Shown: in pieces, positions 59,115 through 64,000 of the stretch
Numbering within the stretch: position 1 is the first letter of the stretch
How the letters are laid out: each line of letters opens with the position of its first letter
Source: Bacteroides gallinarum DSM 18171 = JCM 13658
Lineage (GTDB): Bacteria; Bacteroidota; Bacteroidia; Bacteroidales; Bacteroidaceae
Length of the DNA: 64,000 bases
Assembly (NCBI RefSeq): GCF_000374365.1
Contig: NZ_KB894117.1
Coordinates: forward strand, 62,001 to 126,000
Direction: 5' to 3'
Notes under the pieces: generated by a model
The model's database searches: none
What the model saw: the letters and a program-made list of their open reading frames with translations, nothing else
Told to the model about the DNA's origin: nothing
Program-made: the position numbers and the translations under genes

Positions 59115-60572
59115 TTATCGTTTGGCTTTTTTGCCACTGGAAGGACGCATCATGCGACTTGCCATCTTCATGCACCGGAGAGCCCAGGCACGGTTGTCCT
59201 CGTCTTCATCACGTCCCCACTTGAGGTCATTTCCGCCACCTCCGCCGCCATGTGTTTCGGCAAATGTTGTGGCATCATCGACCATTCCAAGAAACAGCAT
59301 TGTCGCACAGCGCATGACTTCCGTCCCCCGTTCCGCCACGGAACACAGGAGCGTGTCATCGAACTGTTGCCGTTCGGAAGGCTTCATCTGTGCCGACATT
59401 TCCCGCCACTCATTGACCATATTCTCCAACATGGCATCCTTGAGCAGACTGTCCACTTTGGAATGTACATCACGCGAGTATTTGTATGCTTCTTCCTTCA
59501 GTTCTTCTGTCCGCTCCTGAATGGCATCCATATTTTCCTTGAGCTCGGAAAGTTGTCGGTCAGCGGTCTGTAGCTTCTCCTGTTTGTCTGCCAATTTATT
59601 CTGGATAGCGGCCAGCTCATTTTCGAGCTTTTCTTTCTCGGCAGATAAAGTCTGTGCATCACCTTTCCGGGCTTCCATATCATTTTTGAGTGCCGACAAT
59701 TGGGCTTCTTTTTCGGCCTGCTCCTTTTTCAAGTTTTCCACCATTGAAGTCAAGCCCTTGACCCTGCGCTCTGCCATCCGGATGTCCGAATGGAGAGAGG
59801 AAAGGACTTGCTGATGGCGGCTGATATTCTCTTCTATTGTAGAGCATTCCTCTGACAGCATACGACGGTATTCTTCTGTACTGCGATGCTTCTTTCCCGT
59901 TTCGGAAACACTTGAGCCTCTGGACATGCCCCATTTGCTATTGACTTCTGCATAAAAGTCCGTATGAAGCTGTTTCATGCGCCCGCTGAATTCATATTTG
60001 TCCTTACCGGCAAATATCTCCTTGTACGCAAACTTCCCATCTTTGATTGGCAGCAAAGTACAATGCACATGTGGATTCAACTCATCCAGATGTACAATGA
60101 ATGCGGCAATATTCTGTTCACCATATCTGCCGCAGACAAATGAATAGACATCCTTTGCCCAACGTTCAATCTCACTCTTCCTTTTTATGTGTCTATTGTC
60201 CGCACCTTTTTCAAAATCGACTTCCTGCTTGCCAAATGCGAGTTCCTGCATCCGTGTGCGAGAGCCCCCAAAAATGATATTTACGACTGTACGGAATCTC
60301 GGTTCTTCCAAACCTTCATTGGGATCCTTTATGCCTCGTTTATGCAACAGTTCAGCCATTCGCTCAGGAATGCTCCGGCCTTTGTCGATAGGACGGATCT
60401 TACCTCCTGATACGACTTCAAAATTCAGGTGTTCACGTGTCGTGTCATAATTACCAAGGTCAGTAGCCCTTTTCCAACCTTTCTCTGTCCAATTGCGCAT
60501 ATGTTCATTACTCTGAGCCACTGTTATCCCTTTGGATACATGTACGTCAAGTACCTGTTTTGCATTTGCCAT
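59115..60572 (-). CDS. MobV-family (Pre/Mob) relaxase
   Basis: Start chosen at the ATG at 60572 (MANAKQVLDVHVSKGI); the longer frame begins in the candidate oriT. The 485-residue protein has the N-terminal MobV features, the metal-binding motif HLDELNPHVHC (His, Asp-Glu and His-x-His), and a long coiled coil (about residues 250-390) before a basic end (SGKKAKR). It nicks oriT and leads the strand into the recipient. It is the last gene of a minus-strand mobilisation operon; its 5' upstream region has strong hairpins. Confidence 0.9.
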   Translation of the reverse strand: MANAKQVLDVHVSKGITVAQSNEHMRNWTEKGWKRATDLGNYDTTREHLNFEVVSGGKIRPIDKGRSIPERMAELLHKRGIKDPNEGLEEPRFRTVVNIIFGGSRTRMQELAFGKQEVDFEKGADNRHIKRKSEIERWAKDVYSFVCGRYGEQNIAAFIVHLDELNPHVHCTLLPIKDGKFAYKEIFAGKDKYEFSGRMKQLHTDFYAEVNSKWGMSRGSSVSETGKKHRSTEEYRRMLSEECSTIEENISRHQQVLSSLHSDIRMAERRVKGLTSMVENLKKEQAEKEAQLSALKNDMEARKGDAQTLSAEKEKLENELAAIQNKLADKQEKLQTADRQLSELKENMDAIQERTEELKEEAYKYSRDVHSKVDSLLKDAMLENMVNEWREMSAQMKPSERQQFDDTLLCSVAERGTEVMRCATMLFLGMVDDATTFAETHGGGGGGNDLKWGRDEDEDNRAWALRCMKMASRMMRPSSGKKAKR

Positions 60573-60791
60573 ATTGTTTCCGTGTTGTTTTGTACAATCC
60601 ATCATGTCCCAGCTTGCTGCTTGTTCGGACATGCCTCCCTGCGACGTTAGTCGGCAGGGGTATTAGGCTACCCACTCCCTCTGTTTCGTGGCATGTGGGC
60701 AAGCCCACTTGCCTCATAAAACTGGAAGGATGTCAGGACTGAGATAGGGATGGATTGTTCCTGGTTATACAATTCATTTTCGTTTCCCGGT
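60573..60791. other. Candidate oriT region upstream of the relaxase
   Basis: 219 gene-free bases with hairpins of the kind used by relaxases: GGCATGTGGGC-AA-GCCCACTTGCC (60690-60713, one mismatch), CCCTGCGAC-GTTA-GTCGGCAGGG (60637-60659, one bulged base) and TGTCC/GGACA. MobV elements usually have oriT directly upstream of the mob gene. The nick site cannot be read with certainty. Confidence 0.5.
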
Positions 60792-61637
60792 TCAGTCCGA
60801 CAATGTCTGGGCTTTTGCCGCAAGCGATAAAAAGGGAATACGGAACGATTTAAGGAGTTCTTTGTTCCTGTCCATATCAACACCTGCGCCGGATGTTTCG
60901 GGATTAAATACAAGCTCCGCAAGCTCTTTGGCGGTCTCGATAAACGCGCCCCATTCACCGCCGAGGTCAAGGGTGAAGAACTGCGACAGTTGTGAACTGT
61001 TATCGAATCTTGACTTACGCAACACACGCTGGAGAGCGGCATTGGCAATACACTCTAATATTGTTTCCCTTAGTTTTTCTTCCTGTCTGACGACTTCTGC
61101 CGATACCGTATCGGTGCCGTTGCCGGAAGCCTGAGAATTATCTTTACCGGCAATGGCGGCTAATGCCTGGCAAAGAGCCTGACCACATGAATGACCGGCA
61201 TCCTCCGATGTCTTTTTGCCGATGACCCATTCGGACAATATACTGCCGATTCGTGTGGCAAAGTCCGGCTCTTCCTGTTCAGTTCCGGCTATTGCATTTT
61301 TTCCAGACTGCACGGTCATGGTGATGATGACGCTTTTATTAAGTTTTGTGCGTTCAAGTAGCCCGAAAGATTCCAGAGCATCCAGAAAGGTTCGGACAGT
61401 GGCACGATGCCAATGCCAGAATTCCGCAAGATCGGAGATTGTCACATGACATTGGTTGGGAAGAAGTTTTCGCTCCACTTTTCTTACAAATGGAGAAACA
61501 AAACCTGCCATTGATCTGTCCAGCAGGTCCCAATACGCTTCCGTCTTCGTTTTACGGTCTCCGGCTTTCTCCTTCAGGAAATCGAACACCTTGACATCTG
61601 CCAATATAAAGGTCGTATTCTCTTGACTATTTTCCAT
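60792..61637 (-). CDS. Mobilisation accessory protein with winged-helix region
   Basis: A 281-residue protein. Residues about 65-105 (CHVTISDLAEFWHWHRATVRTFLDALESFGLLER) look like a helix-turn-helix, the rest is helical. No named family recognised. Its position between a membrane protein gene and oriT/relaxase fits an auxiliary relaxosome protein that binds oriT. It begins two bases after the stop of the gene at 61639. Confidence 0.65.
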   Translation of the reverse strand: MENSQENTTFILADVKVFDFLKEKAGDRKTKTEAYWDLLDRSMAGFVSPFVRKVERKLLPNQCHVTISDLAEFWHWHRATVRTFLDALESFGLLERTKLNKSVIITMTVQSGKNAIAGTEQEEPDFATRIGSILSEWVIGKKTSEDAGHSCGQALCQALAAIAGKDNSQASGNGTDTVSAEVVRQEEKLRETILECIANAALQRVLRKSRFDNSSQLSQFFTLDLGGEWGAFIETAKELAELVFNPETSGAGVDMDRNKELLKSFRIPFLSLAAKAQTLSD

Positions 61638-61638
61638 T

Positions 61639-62217
61639 TTACTTTGTTTTAATGATTATTACAGTGCGGAGTTTCTGAAATGCTGCCTTTGTCCGCTTCA
61701 AAGACACCATCGCGTGATGATTATCGTGTTTCTTTTCGGATATCGTTTCAGGATGCGTTGTCGTTCCTTCAGCCTTTTCTTCATCATCGCATTCGGCTGT
61801 GACCGGAGCAGAGGGATAGAACAAGGCTGCCAAAAGAATATAGTACGCAGTTACGGTAGTAGTGTACAGATACGGTTCAAAGCAGCTGACCAATGTTATA
61901 GCACTGATGCCGGCAAACAGACTCATGGAATCATGCAAACGGCTCAGACACCTGTCCGCCAGCTTGAACGAGAACATAGCGGCACAGATAACGGTTGATA
62001 CCAGGATGCCGAATTCACCAGCATGTCCACTTGCATAGACATAGTGGAAAAGCAGTAGCAGGAACAGAATCACCCGTGTATAAAGTTTGCGGGCTCTGAT
62101 GTTTTGTTTCATGGAAGCGTGAAACTTTGCCATAAACCGGTATGGCTTTTTGTACAATATCAATGACAGTACAAGAGGGGTCACGCAAAAGATGAGTTGC
62201 AATATTTTCAGTAACAT
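61639..62217 (-). CDS. Membrane protein of the mobilisation operon (192 aa)
   Basis: About four hydrophobic segments are visible (near residues 5-20, 45-65, 72-85 and 100-140), followed by a charged cytoplasmic tail (about 145-192). No family recognised. The start overlaps the end of the previous gene by 10 bases, so the genes are coupled. It could tether the relaxosome to the membrane or the coupling protein. Confidence 0.65.
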   Translation of the reverse strand: MLLKILQLIFCVTPLVLSLILYKKPYRFMAKFHASMKQNIRARKLYTRVILFLLLLFHYVYASGHAGEFGILVSTVICAAMFSFKLADRCLSRLHDSMSLFAGISAITLVSCFEPYLYTTTVTAYYILLAALFYPSAPVTAECDDEEKAEGTTTHPETISEKKHDNHHAMVSLKRTKAAFQKLRTVIIIKTK

Positions 62218-62636
62218 AAGTAATATGGTTTTTCGGGTACGTGTATAGGTGTTGCTCTGAGTTCCAAGTGGACAATATCATAAGTTGCCAAGCGGATAAT
62301 GGTTTCGGCATCCACGGCCGTGAGGTTCATTGCAGCTTTTTTGATTCGCTGCTTGAATGACCGGTCCTGTTTGCGATAGATAGCCAAAGCTTTGTTCAGT
62401 TCATGTTCAGGGATGGCCCATGTGGTACCTTCGAGGTATGTTCCGTTTGTCTTGAACGCCCGCAGGACCAAAGTTCGGGAGACAAGGTAGTCCGTCCTGT
62501 CACTTCTTGAGATGATATGTTCTTTATAGAGGTTGTCGTCTGCGACCTCTATCCATGTTCGGTGGGCATTGATCCAATAGACCATCTGCCTGTATAATGT
62601 ATTTCTCATGATGATGTTGTTTTTATAAAAAGTCAA
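62208..62636 (-). CDS. Hypothetical protein (142 aa), mobilisation operon
   Basis: A soluble 142-residue protein (MTFYKNNIIMRNTLYRQMVY); a start at 62609 (MRNTLYRQ) is equally possible. Mixed helix and strand, no known motif. It overlaps both neighbours by about ten bases, so it is part of the same operon as the relaxase. Confidence 0.6.
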   Translation of the reverse strand: MTFYKNNIIMRNTLYRQMVYWINAHRTWIEVADDNLYKEHIISRSDRTDYLVSRTLVLRAFKTNGTYLEGTTWAIPEHELNKALAIYRKQDRSFKQRIKKAAMNLTAVDAETIIRLATYDIVHLELRATPIHVPEKPYYLCY

Positions 62637-63075
62637 TAAGTATGTCCTCCTTGTTCTTCTGGTATTTCAGCTTTCCGCTTTTAGAATGGAGTTGCAAGTC
62701 AAGGCAGAGATCCCCGTACATTTGTTCAAGTGAATCATATATGGTTACAAGGATGGTATGGACCTTGCCATCGGAATCAGTCTTAGCGTTCACCTTGAAC
62801 ATTTGGCCGAAAGATGGATTGGAGTAAGCGCATGTACTATGGCCGAACGGTTCGTCTTGCATAGGAATGTGATGATAAAGCACAATCAGTTCCATATCAT
62901 CCTCCAGCATATCCATCACTTCTTCCAGGTCATAAGGATCATGCAATGGAAAAGTCAGCAGGACATAGTCCCCGTAAAACTGCGGCTCCTCCATAGTGGT
63001 TACATCGAGCAGCTGTGGCAACTGAAGGGGGACAAACGTCATAAAGTCTTTCAGAAAGTGTCGTAGCATATTCAT
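62623..63075 (-). CDS. Hypothetical protein (150 aa), mobilisation operon
   Basis: A soluble acidic 150-residue protein (MNMLRHFLKDFMTFVPLQLP) with an acidic DDMELIVLYHH stretch (about residues 58-68). No family recognised. It lies 12 bases after the gene at 63088 and overlaps the next one, consistent with one transcript. Confidence 0.6.
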   Translation of the reverse strand: MNMLRHFLKDFMTFVPLQLPQLLDVTTMEEPQFYGDYVLLTFPLHDPYDLEEVMDMLEDDMELIVLYHHIPMQDEPFGHSTCAYSNPSFGQMFKVNAKTDSDGKVHTILVTIYDSLEQMYGDLCLDLQLHSKSGKLKYQKNKEDILIDFL

Positions 63076-63087
63076 TTGATTTTATGT

Positions 63088-63963
63088 TTATAGCGTGTGA
63101 ATGTAAATCTCCATAAGCATTCCGGGTAATTCATCCAGGCGGTTGTCTCCCGAGTTCAAGATTCGGCACAAAGTCTCAAATATGGCCGGAGTCTGTACGG
63201 CAAACCGTTCAAGCTGTTCCTGGTCTTTGGAAGAAAGCATCGACAGGTGGAAACTGTCCATAGAAACGTATGGGCGCATAAGCATCCAGATATATGCGTA
63301 GGCTTGTGCTTTTGTTTGGACCTTTTGATTATGAATGTCATTGATGCAGGTTCCGGTATTAAGTATCAGTCTGCGATTGGTTCGCATGGCCAGGTAAACG
63401 AGGGCATCCTGGTGAGGTATCTCTTTACGTTCGGCGGCAAACAAAATCTGCAAACAGCATTTTTCCGTATCACGCGTTATATCGGAAATGTCTTCATCAC
63501 CAATGCTGCACAGATATGGCAAGAACGCCCGAAAAATAGCATCCTCTTTTCCGATGAACTCTGTCATGTCATCTGTCCCGTGTATGCCATTTCGGAGAGT
63601 GTTGGCCAGCAAAGTACGATAATCCGAAATGATTTGCTTCCTGTCTCCCTTATGGATTGGGCGTTTATCTAATGACTCAAAGAATGGACGGATCTTTTCC
63701 ACGGTCCGGATTAATCCATTGTCTTTGTCATTAGATGAAAGTTTTCTTTTCAATAGGAATAACTCCTGATAGGAACGTGGCCTTGACAAAGCCAGACGCG
63801 AGAACTCCACGCGTAGGGAATCATGTATGCCTTCGCATGTTTTACGAAGGTCTTGACCATGGATCCCAACCGTGTCCTGCCGGACATGGTTAAAAACGGA
63901 ATCTCTTATGGCTTGCCATTGGCAAAGGTTTTCTGACAGCTCTTCAAATGAAACAGATTTCAT
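63088..63963 (-). CDS. Hypothetical helical protein (291 aa), mobilisation operon
   Basis: A 291-residue helical protein starting MKSVSFEELSENLCQWQAIR. The frame is open to the window edge, but the ATG at 63963 follows AAGTAAGGAAG, a plausible ribosome site, so this is probably the true start. No motif is recognised. It is the first visible gene of the mobilisation operon; earlier genes may lie to the right of the window. Confidence 0.6.
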   Translation of the reverse strand: MKSVSFEELSENLCQWQAIRDSVFNHVRQDTVGIHGQDLRKTCEGIHDSLRVEFSRLALSRPRSYQELFLLKRKLSSNDKDNGLIRTVEKIRPFFESLDKRPIHKGDRKQIISDYRTLLANTLRNGIHGTDDMTEFIGKEDAIFRAFLPYLCSIGDEDISDITRDTEKCCLQILFAAERKEIPHQDALVYLAMRTNRRLILNTGTCINDIHNQKVQTKAQAYAYIWMLMRPYVSMDSFHLSMLSSKDQEQLERFAVQTPAIFETLCRILNSGDNRLDELPGMLMEIYIHTL

Positions 63964-64000
63964 CTTCCTTACTTCGAGCAGATAATTTCTGTATGTACCG

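Noticed and set aside
1..64000. rRNA or tRNA genes
   Set aside because: No stretch with rRNA similarity or cloverleaf pattern was noticed on reading either strand, though short tRNAs could only be excluded by a covariance search.

Overview
The window is a stretch of a large conjugative element (plasmid or integrative and conjugative element) from the order Bacteroidales. Evidence: Bacteroides-type transfer genes (TraJ, TraK, TraM, TraN and TraO relatives), a MobV-type relaxase, ErmF, insertion sequences typical of this order, and promoters of the Bacteroidetes form (-7 box TAnnTTTG) rather than TATAAT. No integrase, rRNA, tRNA or CRISPR array is visible, so plasmid and integrative forms cannot be told apart here; ParA, a ribbon-helix-helix partner, ParB and SSB are all present.

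Layout. 1-10.1 kb (+): first transfer block with inner-membrane, periplasmic and outer-membrane parts of a type IV secretion system and an embedded DNA methyltransferase. 10.1-11.9 kb (-): an AbiE-type toxin-antitoxin pair inserted in the transfer genes. 12.0-15.4 kb (+): VirD4-type coupling protein, a GH24 lysozyme, a small membrane protein with a homopolymer frameshift and a WG-repeat lipoprotein. 15.5-24.0 kb (-): maintenance region with small proteins, RadC, ParB, an acetyltransferase cargo (two GNATs, a START-like protein, a chloramphenicol-acetyltransferase-like enzyme), the ParA/RHH partition operon with 8-bp iterons, and SSB. 24.8-34.4 kb: visibly AT-rich imported island with a truncated HEPN-like gene, IS1595, a truncated exonuclease-BRCT gene, a class D beta-lactamase between two integron-attC-like palindromes, ermF, an IS1380-family transposase and a complete IS21. 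34.7-37.6 kb: small minus-strand genes, a phosphoribosyltransferase and an M23 peptidase. 37.8-53.5 kb (+): second long operon with DUF4099-like, repeat, Toprim, PH-domain, secreted, peptidoglycan hydrolase, SSB-like and ArdC-like proteins. 53.6-55.7 kb (-): small accessory genes. 56-57.8 kb: H1-like histone and an OmpA-family protein. 57.8-59.1 kb: IS481-type element. 59.1-64 kb (-): MobV relaxase operon with a candidate oriT.

How the parts work together. The relaxase and its accessory proteins would process oriT, the coupling protein would pass DNA to the secretion channel built by the tra genes (the VirB4-type ATPase probably lies left of the window), and three M23-type proteins, a GH24 lysozyme and a glucosaminidase would open the cell wall. 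ArdC-like, Toprim and SSB-like proteins look like products that protect or complete the incoming strand, and several genes of this operon end in a similar short basic tail that might be a transfer signal.

Most unusual features: (1) a multi-hairpin element repeated at least seven times, six of the copies lying directly upstream of minus-strand genes including ssb and radC; its stems change sequence while pairing is kept; (2) exact 8-bp TACTA iterons at parA and again 30 kb away; (3) near-identical C-terminal tails on otherwise different proteins, two of them ArdC-like; (4) attC-like palindromes around the beta-lactamase with no integron integrase in sight; (5) three homopolymer frameshifts that are either slippage sites or sequence errors.
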